From Burkholderiaceae bacterium (lineage in GTDB: Bacteria > Pseudomonadota > Gammaproteobacteria > Burkholderiales > Burkholderiaceae_B), in contig SCSG01000049.1 of NCBI GenBank assembly GCA_004322135.1, forward strand, positions 62,001-126,000: a stretch of DNA of 64,000 bases, given 5' to 3'. Numbering within the stretch: position 1 is the first letter of the stretch; each line of letters starts with the position of its first letter. The position numbers and the translations under genes are program-made. Below the pieces are notes generated by a model. The model saw only the letters and a list, made by a program, of their open reading frames with translations. It searched no databases and was not told where the DNA came from. Shown piece after piece: positions 1 through 9,459 of this stretch.

Positions 1-123
1 AGAAAGTGCATTATTATCAAGCTGTAATATGCTATTTTCGGACAAAACCCCTAGCTTCGTGTTTGTGTTCGGGTCAACAACTTCGGCAAGCGTCGTGCGT
101 AGTTGTTCCAGGCTGGTGCTCAT
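1..123 (-). CDS. apbC: Mrp/ApbC-family Fe-S carrier ATPase, N-terminal fragment
   Basis: Only the first 41 residues lie in the window; the gene runs off its left edge. The visible part starts MSTSLEQLRTTLAEVVDPNT and continues with a short loop and an 'LGVLSENSI' strand. This fits the MIP18 (DUF59) domain found at the N-terminus of bacterial Mrp/ApbC P-loop proteins, which carry and insert iron-sulfur clusters in the cytoplasm. The P-loop itself is outside the window. In Alcaligenaceae apbC commonly lies divergent from metG, as it would here, which supports the call. The family is inferred from a short stretch plus neighbourhood. Confidence 0.62.
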   Translation of the reverse strand, partial: MSTSLEQLRTTLAEVVDPNTNTKLGVLSENSILQLDNNALS

Positions 124-218
124 TTTCGTGCCTCGAGTAAATAAGAATTTCATGGTGCAACCTAAAGAATAGCGGATTCAGGGAATTATTTTCGGGCAGG
201 GGCTGTCTTAACATCAAG

Positions 219-467
219 ATGAATACTTTCACTCAAATACTTCGTGGCGTACTGTTTTTCGTGCTGGCTATCTTCGGCATGATCATGGCGCTCATCTTCA
301 TGGTTTCCACGGCAATTGCCGTGGCCATACTGTATGGCGTTGCCAGGATCAAGGGGCGACCTTTCGGCGTTCGGGCCTACTGGGACCAGCGCCGCAAGCC
401 TGTCGCACCTTCGCGCAACTTCAACAAAAAAGACGTCGTTGACGTCGAAATGCGCGAAATCCCGTAA
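219..467 (+). CDS. small membrane protein of unknown function
   Basis: An 82-residue ORF between apbC and metG. Residues about 8-43 are almost entirely hydrophobic and could form two short membrane helices. The C-terminal half is basic and polar (GRPFGVRAYWDQRRKP), so it probably stays in the cytoplasm. A purine-rich stretch (CAGGGGC) lies about 15 bases before the ATG, which is a weak ribosome site. No function is recognised. It is kept because its composition is that of a real membrane protein and it fills the gap between two conserved genes without overlapping them. Confidence 0.55.
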   Translation: MNTFTQILRGVLFFVLAIFGMIMALIFMVSTAIAVAILYGVARIKGRPFGVRAYWDQRRKPVAPSRNFNKKDVVDVEMREIP

Positions 468-649
468 CAGCCAACGCCACACCCCTGCACAATGCGGCCC
501 CGCCAGGGGCCGAGCGGACGGCATAATTCCAAACCGAACGCGATTCATTACAATAGAAAGATACTATTTATGCGCGCTGCGTGGCTGCAAAGCCCTTTTG
601 GCCGTATGCATAAACCTTGCTGTCCATCCCCCTACCTCACGCCCAATTC

Positions 650-2734
650 ATGTCGCGCACGATTTTTGTCACAACCGCCCTGCCCTATGCCAACGGCTCC
701 TTTCATATTGGCCACATCATGGAATACATCCAGGCCGACATCTGGGTTCGTTGCATGCGCATGGCTGGCCACACCGTGCATTTCGTTGGCGCGGACGATG
801 CCCATGGCGCGCCCATCATGCTCAAGGCGGAAAGCGAAGGGATCACCCCGCGGGCGCTCGTGGCCCGCTACGCGAGCGAGCGCCCGCGCTACCTTGACGG
901 CTTCCATATTCAATTCGACCACTGGCATTCCACCGATACGCCCGAAAACACGCAGCTATCGCACGACATCTACAAAAACCTGAAAGCGGCGGGGCTGATT
1001 TCCACGCGCAGCATCGAACAGTTCTACGACCCCGTCAAGGGCATGTTTCTGGCCGACCGTTATATAAAGGGCGAATGCCCCAACTGCCACGCCAAAGACC
1101 AGTACGGCGATGCCTGCGAGGTATGCGGCTCGGTATACGCGCCCACCGATCTCATCAATCCGTACTCCGCGCTTACCAAAGCCACGCCGGTCCTGAAGTC
1201 ATCCGAGCATTTTTTCTTCAACCTCTCTGATCCGCGGTGCGTGGAATTCCTGCAGGCCTGGACTACGGGCAACAACCGCCAGGGCCACAAACGCCTGCAA
1301 AGCGAAGTTCTTGCCAAAACACGCGAATGGCTGGGCGGTGGTGCAAACGGCGGCGAGGCCAACCTGGCCGACTGGGACATATCGCGCGATGCGCCTTACT
1401 TTGGCATCGAAATCCCCGACGCGCCTGGCAAGTATTTTTACGTGTGGCTGGATGCCCCAGTGGGATATCTGGCCTCACTCAAGGCCTATTGCGCCATCAA
1501 GGGGCTGGATTTCGACCAACTTCTGGACCCCGACGGTCAGACTGAACAATTCCACTTCATCGGCAAGGACATTGTTTACTTCCACGCCCTGTTCTGGCCA
1601 GCCATGCTGAAATTTTCAGGCCGCAAAACCCCTGATGGCCTGCACGTGCACGGTTTCATCACCGTCAGCGGCGAAAAAATGTCCAAAAGCCGGGGCACCG
1701 GCATTTCGCCGCTACGCTATCTGGAACTTGGCATGGATCCGGAATGGCTGCGCTACTACATGGCGGCAAAGCTCAACGCCCACGTGGAAGACGTGGATTT
1801 CAACCCGGATGACTTCATCGCGCGCGTCAACAGCGACCTGGTCGGCAAGTACATCAACATTGCCAGCCGCGCCGCCAATTTCATCAGCAAGCATTTCGAC
1901 GGCCAGCTCGGCTACCAGGAAAACACGCAAGTGCTTCTGGGCGAAATCGAACGGGTTGCAAGCAGCGTACGCGCAGACCTCGAAGCACGCGAATACGGCC
2001 GTGCCATCCGCCAGGCCATGGCCTTTGCGGACAGCATCAACCAGGCGTTCGACGCGGCGCAACCGTGGGTCCTGGCCAAAGGCCTCGCCCAAGCCAGTGC
2101 CGCGCAAAAAGACCAACTGCAAGACGTGTGCTCGCGCGCGCTGGCCGGCTTTCGTGCCCTGACCGTCATGCTTTCCCCCGTATTGCCAACGCTGGCTGCC
2201 AACGTGGCTCAGAACCTCTTCGGAGAAACGGCAGCCTACCAGTGGGCCGACGCGCACAAGCTGCCTACCAGCATTTCTCCCTTCAAGCACCTGATGCAGC
2301 GCGTCGAACCCAGGATGCTGGACGACCTGTTCGAAGCCCCCGCCGAAGCCGCTCCGGCGCCCACCGCCGTACCCGGCGGGCAACCCATTGCGCCAACCAT
2401 CGATTTCAAGGATTTTGCCAAGATCGACTTGCGCATCGCGCGTATCGTCCAGTGTGAAACGGTAGACGGTTCAGACAAATTGCTGCGTCTTACCCTTGAT
2501 GTTGGCGAAGATCGTAACCGCCAGGTGCTTTCAGGGATCAAGGCCGCTTATAGCCCGGCCGACCTGATCGGCAAGCTGACCGTCGTGGTCGCCAACCTGG
2601 CACCCCGAAAAATGCGCTTTGGTGTTTCCGAGGGCATGATCCTGGCTGCCAGCCACAGCGATGCCAGCGTGGACGCGGGGATTTATATTCTGGAGCCCTG
2701 GGAAGGCGCACAACCGGGCATGCGCATCAGCTGA
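650..2734 (+). CDS. metG: methionyl-tRNA synthetase
   Basis: Charges tRNA-Met with methionine in the cytoplasm. The 694-residue protein starts [16 protein letters not shown], the usual N-terminus of MetG; the in-frame TTG at 617 would add a non-conserved tail. The HIGH motif is at residues 19-22 and a KMSKS signature lies in the middle of the protein. The zinc-binding knuckle [18 protein letters not shown] is intact. After a linker rich in Ala and Pro, the last ~110 residues form the EMAP/Trbp111-type tRNA-binding OB fold (begins near [20 protein letters not shown]), so this is the long dimeric form of the enzyme. A GC-rich hairpin follows directly after the stop. Confidence 0.97.
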   Translation: MSRTIFVTTALPYANGSFHIGHIMEYIQADIWVRCMRMAGHTVHFVGADDAHGAPIMLKAESEGITPRALVARYASERPRYLDGFHIQFDHWHSTDTPENTQLSHDIYKNLKAAGLISTRSIEQFYDPVKGMFLADRYIKGECPNCHAKDQYGDACEVCGSVYAPTDLINPYSALTKATPVLKSSEHFFFNLSDPRCVEFLQAWTTGNNRQGHKRLQSEVLAKTREWLGGGANGGEANLADWDISRDAPYFGIEIPDAPGKYFYVWLDAPVGYLASLKAYCAIKGLDFDQLLDPDGQTEQFHFIGKDIVYFHALFWPAMLKFSGRKTPDGLHVHGFITVSGEKMSKSRGTGISPLRYLELGMDPEWLRYYMAAKLNAHVEDVDFNPDDFIARVNSDLVGKYINIASRAANFISKHFDGQLGYQENTQVLLGEIERVASSVRADLEAREYGRAIRQAMAFADSINQAFDAAQPWVLAKGLAQASAAQKDQLQDVCSRALAGFRALTVMLSPVLPTLAANVAQNLFGETAAYQWADAHKLPTSISPFKHLMQRVEPRMLDDLFEAPAEAAPAPTAVPGGQPIAPTIDFKDFAKIDLRIARIVQCETVDGSDKLLRLTLDVGEDRNRQVLSGIKAAYSPADLIGKLTVVVANLAPRKMRFGVSEGMILAASHSDASVDAGIYILEPWEGAQPGMRIS

Positions 2735-2763
2735 CCGCCGCGGCACCCGACGTGACGCGGCGG
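2735..2763 (+). terminator. hairpin after metG, possible terminator
   Basis: CCGCCGCG at 2735-2742 pairs with CGCGGCGG at 2756-2763 across a 13-base loop, immediately after the metG stop. There is no T-tract, so it is at best a weak or Rho-assisted terminator. It lies between metG and the convergent hpaB gene. Confidence 0.35.
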
Positions 2764-2797
2764 ACGCTGGTGGCGCAGCGGACTGGCGCGGCAGACA

Positions 2798-4384
2798 TTA
2801 CTGACGCAACTTGTCCAGAACGTTGATGTCGTCGTTGTTATGCAGATGCGGGACGAGCCAGCCATTCTGATCATAATCAGACAGGCATTTATCCACGAGC
2901 TCGGTCATTTTTGCCAACGCGCCCGAACCTTGGGCGTGCCGCAGACACTGCAGGCGGATCTCGTCCTGATTGCCCGCATAATTGATTTCGTACAGCTCGT
3001 GGCGGCCGCCGAACTCAGTGCCAATGGCGTCCCACAGCAGCTTCAGCGTCTTGATCCGCTCGACGTGGCCTATGTTGTCTGACCCGCGCACATAGCGCGA
3101 CAGATACTCATTAAGCACCGGATTCTGAAGATCCCGGACGCCCGAGGGCAGATAAATGAGGCCGCTGGCGACGATTTCCTCGATCACCTTCTTGATGGCC
3201 GGATAGACCTGCGGCGCCAGCACGCGATACGAGTGTTCGGCAAACTGACACGGTGTCCAGCTGCCGTTATGCCACGCACTGCCATTGCCCACCATGGCTT
3301 CAGTCAGCGACCAGAACATATTGCGCCACGCCAGCACCTCGCCCACGGCGGTTTGAACACCGCGGAACTCCATCGTACCGGTGCATTTAAGTGCCTTGAC
3401 CAGCAGGCCAGAAATGAAATCCAGCTTGACGGCGAACCGCGTGCAGGCCTGCATGGGAAAGAGGCGGCCAAACCCGGCCTGTGGAAACCAGCTACGGCAC
3501 CGATCGAGATCGCGGTAGATGAGAACGTTTTCCCAGGGAACAAAGGCATCGTCGAAAATAAGAATGGCGTCGTTCTCGTCGAAGCGACTGGACAACGGGT
3601 AGTCGAACGGTGACCCCATGGCGCCAGCGGTAAGCTCGTACGACGGGCGGCACACCAGCTTCACCCCGGGAGTATTCATTCCCGCGATGAACATCAAGGC
3701 CATATCGGTGTTGTCACCCAGCAGGCCCGCTGAACCCTGGCCAATGAAGTTGTAGTGCGTCAATGCCGAACCTGTGGCCACCACCTTTGCCCCACTGACA
3801 TAAACGCCCGCATCGGTTTCTTTGGTAACCGAGACGAACACATCGCGCACATGCTCGACTGGCTTGTTGCGGTCGACGGGTGGGTTGACGATGGCGTGAT
3901 TCAGATAAAGGCATGCCTCCTGAATGCGGGTATACCATTTGCGCGCATTGTCTTCGAACTTGCCATAGTATTCGGGCACGATGCCCAGCGCGCTGCCGAA
4001 CGCCGCCTTGTAATCGGGCGTGCGCCCCATCCAGCCGTAGGTCAGCCGGGACCAGCCCGCAATGGCGTCGCGCTGCTCGCGCAGTTCCTGGGCGTTACGC
4101 GCAAAGCGAAAGAACTTGTGAGTGTACCCGCCGTTGCCGGTATCGGTATCCCAGCACAGTTCATCCTTGTGCTCGGGGTCGTGCAGCGCATCGTACAGAC
4201 GGGCCATGGAAGCGGCCGAATTGCGAAACGCCGGATGCGTGGTGATGTCTTTGACGCGGTCGCCATAAATGTAAATTTCGCGCCCATCGCGCAACGACTC
4301 CAAGTATTCCGCCCCGGTGAAAGGGCGGTTTTTTGCAGCACGCACATCTTCGGGGTAAGAACTAGGCAAATCGCCTGGATTCAT
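2798..4384 (-). CDS. hpaB: 4-hydroxyphenylacetate 3-monooxygenase, oxygenase component (HpaB family)
   Basis: A 528-residue member of the HpaB/PvcC/4-hydroxybutyryl-CoA dehydratase flavoprotein family. HpaB enzymes use reduced FAD and oxygen to ortho-hydroxylate 4-hydroxyphenylacetate to homoprotocatechuate, the substrate of the downstream ring-cleavage route. The N-terminus (FTGAEYLESLRDGREIYIYG) and the HPAFRNSAASMARLYD segment are typical of the family, and the length fits. The start is supported by CAGGAGAC about 6 bases upstream. It is transcribed leftward, behind hpaR and away from hpaG1. The flavin reductase partner HpaC is not in the window. Substrate is inferred from context; HpaB relatives also act on other phenols. 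Confidence 0.85.
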   Translation of the reverse strand: MNPGDLPSSYPEDVRAAKNRPFTGAEYLESLRDGREIYIYGDRVKDITTHPAFRNSAASMARLYDALHDPEHKDELCWDTDTGNGGYTHKFFRFARNAQELREQRDAIAGWSRLTYGWMGRTPDYKAAFGSALGIVPEYYGKFEDNARKWYTRIQEACLYLNHAIVNPPVDRNKPVEHVRDVFVSVTKETDAGVYVSGAKVVATGSALTHYNFIGQGSAGLLGDNTDMALMFIAGMNTPGVKLVCRPSYELTAGAMGSPFDYPLSSRFDENDAILIFDDAFVPWENVLIYRDLDRCRSWFPQAGFGRLFPMQACTRFAVKLDFISGLLVKALKCTGTMEFRGVQTAVGEVLAWRNMFWSLTEAMVGNGSAWHNGSWTPCQFAEHSYRVLAPQVYPAIKKVIEEIVASGLIYLPSGVRDLQNPVLNEYLSRYVRGSDNIGHVERIKTLKLLWDAIGTEFGGRHELYEINYAGNQDEIRLQCLRHAQGSGALAKMTELVDKCLSDYDQNGWLVPHLHNNDDINVLDKLRQ

Positions 4385-4493
4385 GCTTGTCTCCTGTTTT
4401 TAGCTATATACGGAATTGCACGATAAGACTGCTTTATTACACTATACCGAACACATGTAAGCGGAATTCATCCAGCATTTTCTTGCACACGCC

Positions 4494-4994
4494 TTATTTG
4501 CGCTTTGACTTGCGTGCGACGTCGCGGCGGGGTGTCGCGCTCAATGTTACTAGCTCTATATTGCTCTGCCGGTTGGCCAGAAACCGGTCGAGCGCATCGT
4601 ACAGATTACGCACCGTATCCTCTCCCATGCCCACTTCCAGGTTGGCATACTGCTGTTCGACCAATGGTGCAATGGCGCGGATAAGCGCACGGCTGCCTGG
4701 GGTAAGCGCCACCAGTATGCGCCGCTGATCGGTATCGACACGATTGCGGTCAACCAGTTGCATTTCCTCCATGCGGGCCAGCACCCCGGCCAGGCTGGGG
4801 CTAAGAATGTGACAGGTCGCGCAGATTTGCCACTGCTCCATGGGCTCGCCGTTGTCGCTGATGGCACGCATTACACGCCATTGCTGTTCGGTCAGGCCAT
4901 GGTGATTCAAAATGCGCCGGAAATTGACCATGACGCATTCACGCGCCTGCAGCAACAGCAAGGCCAGATTACGGTGCTTCAGGGGTTTTCCCAT
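4494..4994 (-). CDS. hpaR: MarR-family regulator of homoprotocatechuate degradation, HpaR
   Basis: A 166-residue winged-helix protein. The chosen start gives MGKPLKHRNLALLLLQARE, the usual HpaR N-terminus, and has GGGATAGGA about 3-5 bases upstream; the longer frame up to 5078 has no such support. The DNA-binding region includes LTEQQWRVMRAISDNGEPMEQ, followed by the recognition helix near SPSLAGVLARMEEM and the wing at RNRVDTDQRRILVALT. HpaR proteins repress hpa operons until a hydroxyphenylacetate-type ligand binds. The gene diverges from hpaG1 and precedes hpaB, the right position to control both. An AT-rich palindromic region at 5085-5112 is the likely target. Confidence 0.88.
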   Translation of the reverse strand: MGKPLKHRNLALLLLQARECVMVNFRRILNHHGLTEQQWRVMRAISDNGEPMEQWQICATCHILSPSLAGVLARMEEMQLVDRNRVDTDQRRILVALTPGSRALIRAIAPLVEQQYANLEVGMGEDTVRNLYDALDRFLANRQSNIELVTLSATPRRDVARKSKRK

Positions 4995-5064
4995 TATTCC
5001 TATCCCGCTTTGAATCGGATGCATCGCGCCGGCTGCGCGGCATGCCGCCGGTTGGCCGCCCCCA

Positions 5065-5112
5065 TTGACAACCAACATGTTAACCTCTAAATTATAGAAT
5101 ATATTAGCTAAT
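5065..5112. promoter_or_regulatory. divergent hpaR/hpaG1 promoter and candidate HpaR operator
   Basis: On the plus strand TTGACA (5065-5070) is followed 17 bases later by TAAATT (5088-5093), a plausible promoter for hpaG1. On the minus strand the same stretch reads TATAAT (5091-5096), usable as the hpaR -10 box. The imperfect palindrome CTCTAAATTATAGAA (5085-5099) and the perfect palindrome ATTAGCTAAT (5103-5112) overlap these elements, as expected for a MarR-family operator. The assignment to HpaR is inference. Confidence 0.42.
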
Positions 5113-5165
5113 TTGAATCAACCCAAAATATGCCCACGCAACAGGGCGAAGACCGACGGCTGAAC

Positions 5166-5843
5166 ATGCGCGCAAACAATTTTCCGGCATCAATCCAGGG
5201 TACCGTGTATGGCGTCATCCTGAACGACCGCGGCTCCATTCAGCGCATGGGCGCCGCACTTCACGAAGCCCCCTACAAGGCGCCGCCACGCGCCCCGGTC
5301 ATGTACATAAAGCCTGCCAATACGCTGACTGCCAACGGCTCTGTCGTGACGCTGCCCCTTGGCGCCACCCAAGTTGAAATCGGCGCCACAGTCGGGCTTG
5401 TCATGGGTGCACAGGCTTCGCGTCTGACAACACAAAACGCACTGGCCGCCGTACAGGGCTGCACAGCGGTCGCCGACCTCAGCCTGCCGCATACCAGCTA
5501 CTACCGCCCCGCCGTGCGCGAAAAGTGTTTCGACGGTTCTTGCGTCTTTGCCGAAACCGTCGCCAACGCGGCCGGTGCTCAAAACCTTGCCGCACTGCAC
5601 GTGCAAACCCTTGTCAACGGCGAAGAAGTTGGCCGGTGGTCACTGAATGATCTTATCCGTACGGCACCCGAACTGCTGCGCGACGTTACCGGGTTCATGA
5701 CGCTTAACCGCGGCGACGTGCTGCTGCTGGGCGTCCAGTGGCAGGCGCCCACCGCCTCGCCCGGCGACGTCGTCAAGGTCAGCGTCGCTAATGTGGGACA
5801 GCTTGAATTTTCCATCGTATCCGAAGCAAGGGGTGCCGCATGA
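5166..5843 (+). CDS. hpaG1: homoprotocatechuate pathway decarboxylase/isomerase subunit, HpaG1
   Basis: First of two fumarylacetoacetate-hydrolase-fold genes which together act on 5-oxopent-3-ene-1,2,5-tricarboxylate (decarboxylation and isomerisation) in the homoprotocatechuate pathway. The protein opens with IQGTVYGVILNDRGSI and YKAPPRAPVMYIKPANT, the conserved N-terminal segment of the HpaG N-half, and carries the FAH-fold metal-site region around FAETVANA. The start is uncertain: ATG at 5166 gives a normal N-terminus, ATG at 5130 adds 12 residues, and neither has a strong ribosome site. The stop overlaps the hpaG2 start (ATGA), indicating translational coupling. It heads the hpaG1G2EDFHI operon. 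Confidence 0.86.
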   Translation: MRANNFPASIQGTVYGVILNDRGSIQRMGAALHEAPYKAPPRAPVMYIKPANTLTANGSVVTLPLGATQVEIGATVGLVMGAQASRLTTQNALAAVQGCTAVADLSLPHTSYYRPAVREKCFDGSCVFAETVANAAGAQNLAALHVQTLVNGEEVGRWSLNDLIRTAPELLRDVTGFMTLNRGDVLLLGVQWQAPTASPGDVVKVSVANVGQLEFSIVSEARGAA

Positions 5844-6613
5844 AACGAGGCCGCATATTCCTGAACGGCGCCATTCACGAGGTTCAACCGGCGCAAGACG
5901 GTTACGTTCGCCTGGCCAACGGCCAAACCCTGGCGCAAGATCAAGTTCAATGGCTTGCCCCCGTCGAGCCCGGTGCCATTTTCGCGCTGGGCCTGAATTA
6001 CGCCGACCACGCCACAGAGCTGGCATTCAAGGCTCCCGAACAACCACTGGTATTCCTCAAGGGTCCCAACGCTGTCGTGGGCCACAACGCCCACACCCCC
6101 CGCTCAGCCAGCGCCGAATACATGCACTACGAGTGCGAACTGGCCGTCGTCATTGGCAAGCCGGCAAAAAACGTCAAGCAAAAAGACGCCTATGCCTACG
6201 TGGCCGGCTACACGGTGGCTAACGACTACGTCACGCGCGACCACCTGGAAAACTACTACCGCCCCAACCTGTTTGCCAAGAATCGCGACGCCAGCACGCC
6301 CCTGGGTCCGTGGCTGGTCGATGCCGCCGACATCCGCGACCCCATGGCGCTGCAGCTGACCACCTCGGTCAACGGTAAAATTACCCAGCAGGGCACCACG
6401 CGCGACATGGTGTTCAGCATCCCGTGGCTAATCGAGTACCTGTCAGCCATCATGACGCTCTCACCCAACGACATCATTCTTACAGGCACGCCCAAAGGGC
6501 TGGTAAATGTCGCGATTGGCGACGTCGTCACCACCGAAGTGCAGGACGTGGGCCGCCTGGTCAACACCCTTGTCGACGACAAAACTTATCTAACCATGGC
6601 AGGGCGTGCGTAA
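5840..6613 (+). CDS. hpaG2: 5-carboxymethyl-2-oxohex-3-ene-1,7-dioate decarboxylase/isomerase, HpaG2
   Basis: A 257-residue fumarylacetoacetate-hydrolase-family protein. FALGLNYADHATE is the classic start of the FAH catalytic domain. The metal-binding carboxylates lie in the YECELAVVIGKPAKNV segment, and GYTVANDYVTRD is also conserved. It partners HpaG1; in enterobacteria the two halves are one fused HpcE protein, while here they are separate overlapping genes. Product goes on to HpaH after isomerisation and decarboxylation. Confidence 0.9.
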   Translation: MKRGRIFLNGAIHEVQPAQDGYVRLANGQTLAQDQVQWLAPVEPGAIFALGLNYADHATELAFKAPEQPLVFLKGPNAVVGHNAHTPRSASAEYMHYECELAVVIGKPAKNVKQKDAYAYVAGYTVANDYVTRDHLENYYRPNLFAKNRDASTPLGPWLVDAADIRDPMALQLTTSVNGKITQQGTTRDMVFSIPWLIEYLSAIMTLSPNDIILTGTPKGLVNVAIGDVVTTEVQDVGRLVNTLVDDKTYLTMAGRA

Positions 6614-6651
6614 GCGCCGCAAGCCCTCTAGAACCGACTGGCAGGCACAAC

Positions 6652-8106
6652 ATGATCAAACACCTCATCAACGGCAAACACGTTGAAAGCAAGCAGGTCT
6701 TCGAAACCCTGAACCCCGCCACCAACGAAACGCTGGCTGAAGTCGCCCGCGGCGGCGAAGCCGAAGTCGACGCGGCCGTACAAGCCGCCAAAAATGCCTT
6801 CCCGGGATGGGCCGGCAAGCCTGCCGCCGAGCGCGCCAGGCTTATGCGAAAACTTGGCGAACTCATCACCAAGAACGTGCCCGAACTCTCCGAAATGGAA
6901 ACGAACGACACGGGGCAGGTCATTGGCCAGACCAAAAAGGCGCTCATCCCGCGCGCGGCCGATAATTTTCATTTCTTTGCCGAAATCGCCACGCACATGG
7001 ACGGCGAAAGCTACCAGTCCGACACCGGCCACCTGAACTACACCATGTGGAATCCTGTGGGCGTCTGTGCGCTTATCTCGCCGTGGAACGTGCCCTTCAT
7101 GACCGCTACCTGGAAAACCGCGCCGTGCCTGGCGCTGGGCAACACCGCCGTCATGAAGATGTCCGAGCTCTCACCCATGACCGTCAGCCGTCTGGGCGAG
7201 CTGGTGCTGGAAGCCGGCATCCCCGCCGGGGTGTTCAACATCGTGCACGGCTTCGGGCCGGAAACCGGCGAGCCGCTGGTGCGCCATCCCGATGTGCGCG
7301 CCGTCTCATTCACCGGCAGCACCGCCACGGGCAACCGCATCGTCCAACAGGCGGGGTTAAAAAAATTCTCGATGGAGCTCGGCGGCAAGTCTCCGTTCGT
7401 GGTGTTCGACGACGCCGACTACGAACGCGCACTTGACGCCGCGCTGTTCATGATCTTCTCCAACAACGGTGAACGCTGCACCGCAGGTTCGCGCATCCTG
7501 GTGCAAAAAGGCATCTACGACAAGTTCGTGGCCGATTACGTCGCGCGGGCTGCAAAGCTTACCGTGGGCGATCCCACCGATCCCGCCACCATCGTCGGCC
7601 CCATGATCAGCCGCAGCCACCAGAAAAAAGTGGCACACTACATCGAACTGGGTAAAGAGGAAGGCGCCCGCGTGGTGCTCGGCGGCGGCACACAACAAGT
7701 GCCCGACCACCTTAAAAATGGCAACTGGATCCAGCCCACCGTATTCGCCGACGTCGATAACCGCATGAAGATCGCGCAGGACGAAATCTTCGGCCCGGTG
7801 CCTTGCCTCATCCCGTTCACCACCGAGGAAGAAGCGCTGCGCATCGCCAACGACACCCAGTACGGCCTGTCGTCCTACATCTGGACGGAAAACACCGGGC
7901 GCGCCCTGCGCATGGCGCGCGGCGTGGAAGCCGGCATGGTGTTCGTCAACAGCCAGAACGTCCGCGACCTGCGCCAGCCGTTCGGCGGCGTCAAGGCCTC
8001 GGGCACGGGCCGCGAGGGCAATCACTACAGCTTCGAAGTGTTCGCCGAAGCCAAGAACGTCTGCCTGTCATACGGCAGCCACCCGATTCCGCGCTGGGGC
8101 GTTTGA
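6652..8106 (+). CDS. hpaE: 5-carboxymethyl-2-hydroxymuconate semialdehyde dehydrogenase
   Basis: NAD-dependent aldehyde dehydrogenase of 484 residues that oxidises the ring-cleavage product of homoprotocatechuate. The start at 6652 (MIKHLINGKHV) fits the family; the open frame extends upstream only as an overlap with hpaG2. The catalytic cysteine is C276 in NNGERCTAGS, the general base E242 in MELGGKSP, and the cofactor-binding stretch SPWNVPFM is present near residues 143-150. Length and motifs are those of HpaE/HpcC. It lies 38 bases after hpaG2 in the same operon. Confidence 0.94.
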   Translation: MIKHLINGKHVESKQVFETLNPATNETLAEVARGGEAEVDAAVQAAKNAFPGWAGKPAAERARLMRKLGELITKNVPELSEMETNDTGQVIGQTKKALIPRAADNFHFFAEIATHMDGESYQSDTGHLNYTMWNPVGVCALISPWNVPFMTATWKTAPCLALGNTAVMKMSELSPMTVSRLGELVLEAGIPAGVFNIVHGFGPETGEPLVRHPDVRAVSFTGSTATGNRIVQQAGLKKFSMELGGKSPFVVFDDADYERALDAALFMIFSNNGERCTAGSRILVQKGIYDKFVADYVARAAKLTVGDPTDPATIVGPMISRSHQKKVAHYIELGKEEGARVVLGGGTQQVPDHLKNGNWIQPTVFADVDNRMKIAQDEIFGPVPCLIPFTTEEEALRIANDTQYGLSSYIWTENTGRALRMARGVEAGMVFVNSQNVRDLRQPFGGVKASGTGREGNHYSFEVFAEAKNVCLSYGSHPIPRWGV

Positions 8107-8137
8107 ACCCAAGCCAACGCACGTCACAGAGAGGCAC

Positions 8138-9016
8138 ATGATGGGCACACTCGCACTGGCAGCAAAAATCACGCACGTTCCTTCCATGTATTTGTCGGAA
8201 CTGGACGGACCGCACAAGGGCTGCCGCAAGGCAGCCATCGACGGCCACCACGAAATCGGCCGACGCTGCCGCGCGCTGGGCGTCGACACCATCGTCGTGT
8301 TCGACGTGCACTGGCTGGTCAATTCCGAATACCACATCAACTGCGCGCCGCACTTCAAGGGCGTGTACACCAGCAACGAACTGCCGCACTTCATCAAGAA
8401 CATGCCCTACGAATATCCGGGCAACCCGGAGCTGGGCCAGCTGATTGCCGATACCGCCAACGAAATGGGCGTCGTAAGCCGTGCCCACCGCGACACGACG
8501 CTGGAGCTGGAATACGGCACCCTCGTGCCCATGCGCTATATGAACGGCGACCAGCACTTCAAGGTCGTCAGCGTCTCGGGCTGGTGCATGTGGCACAACC
8601 TGGAGGAAAGTGCGCGCTTTGGCCTGGCGGTACGCAAAGCCATCGAAGATCGCTACGACGGCACCGTGGCGGTGTTTGCCAGCGGCTCGCTGTCGCACCA
8701 CTTTGCCAACAACGGCACCGCTCCGCAATACATGCACAAGGTCTTCGACCCATTCCTTGAAAGCGTCGACCATGGCGTCGTCGCCATGTGGGAAAAAGGA
8801 GACTGGCACACCTTCGTGGACATGCTCCCCATGTACAACGAAAAATGCTGGGGCGAAGGCGGCATGCACGACACAGCCATGCTCCTGGGCATGCTGGGCG
8901 GCCGCGACTACGACCAGAAAGTCGAAGTCATCACGCCCTACTTCGGAAGCTCTGGCACCGGGCAGATCAATGCCATCTTCCCCGTCACGCCGCTTAAATC
9001 CACCGCCACCGCCTAG
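8138..9016 (+). CDS. hpaD: 3,4-dihydroxyphenylacetate (homoprotocatechuate) 2,3-dioxygenase
   Basis: Ring-cleaving extradiol dioxygenase of the LigB (type III) superfamily, 292 residues. The early segment KITHVPSMYLSELDGPHKG and the VVFDVHWL stretch contain the conserved histidines of the non-haem iron site; SGSLSHHFANNG is the usual late motif. It opens homoprotocatechuate to 5-carboxymethyl-2-hydroxymuconate semialdehyde, the HpaE substrate. Two adjacent ATGs (8138 and 8141) follow GAGAGG; either could be used. Confidence 0.93.
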   Translation: MMGTLALAAKITHVPSMYLSELDGPHKGCRKAAIDGHHEIGRRCRALGVDTIVVFDVHWLVNSEYHINCAPHFKGVYTSNELPHFIKNMPYEYPGNPELGQLIADTANEMGVVSRAHRDTTLELEYGTLVPMRYMNGDQHFKVVSVSGWCMWHNLEESARFGLAVRKAIEDRYDGTVAVFASGSLSHHFANNGTAPQYMHKVFDPFLESVDHGVVAMWEKGDWHTFVDMLPMYNEKCWGEGGMHDTAMLLGMLGGRDYDQKVEVITPYFGSSGTGQINAIFPVTPLKSTATA

Positions 9017-9025
9017 GAAAACACC

Positions 9026-9445
9026 ATGCCGCACCTTACCGTCGAATATTCTTCCAATCTTCACCTGAATGGCGACGTCAACTCGCTGTGCAAAAAACTG
9101 GCGCGCTGCCTCCTTGACCAGCACACTGCCGATGGCAAGGCCGTCTACCCGATTGGCGGCACTCGCGTGCGGGCCTACGCCGCCGAAGACTACTGCATCG
9201 GCGACGGGTCAATAAATGATGCCGCGTTCGTTCATGCCGCACTGAAAATTGCGCCGGGCCGCAGCGAGCAAACCCGAAAGGAAACCGGCAATGCGTTGCT
9301 TGAAGTCATGAAAGCCCACTTCGCAGAGCTGTTCGAACAACACGGCCTTGCGCTGTCGCTGGAAATTTCCGAATTCAACGAACTGGGCACGTGGAAACAC
9401 AATAACCTGCACGCACGCTTCAACGCCGCACCCGAGAAAAAATAA
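9026..9445 (+). CDS. hpaF: 5-carboxymethyl-2-hydroxymuconate delta-isomerase
   Basis: A 139-residue member of the tautomerase superfamily. The N-terminus [12 protein letters not shown] places the catalytic Pro2 exactly after the start methionine, as in HpaF/HpcD. It isomerises 5-carboxymethyl-2-hydroxymuconate before decarboxylation by HpaG. Only 9 bases separate it from hpaD and 14 from hpaH, so all are one transcript. Confidence 0.92.
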   Translation: MPHLTVEYSSNLHLNGDVNSLCKKLARCLLDQHTADGKAVYPIGGTRVRAYAAEDYCIGDGSINDAAFVHAALKIAPGRSEQTRKETGNALLEVMKAHFAELFEQHGLALSLEISEFNELGTWKHNNLHARFNAAPEKK

Positions 9446-9459
9446 CGCCGGAGCAACCC

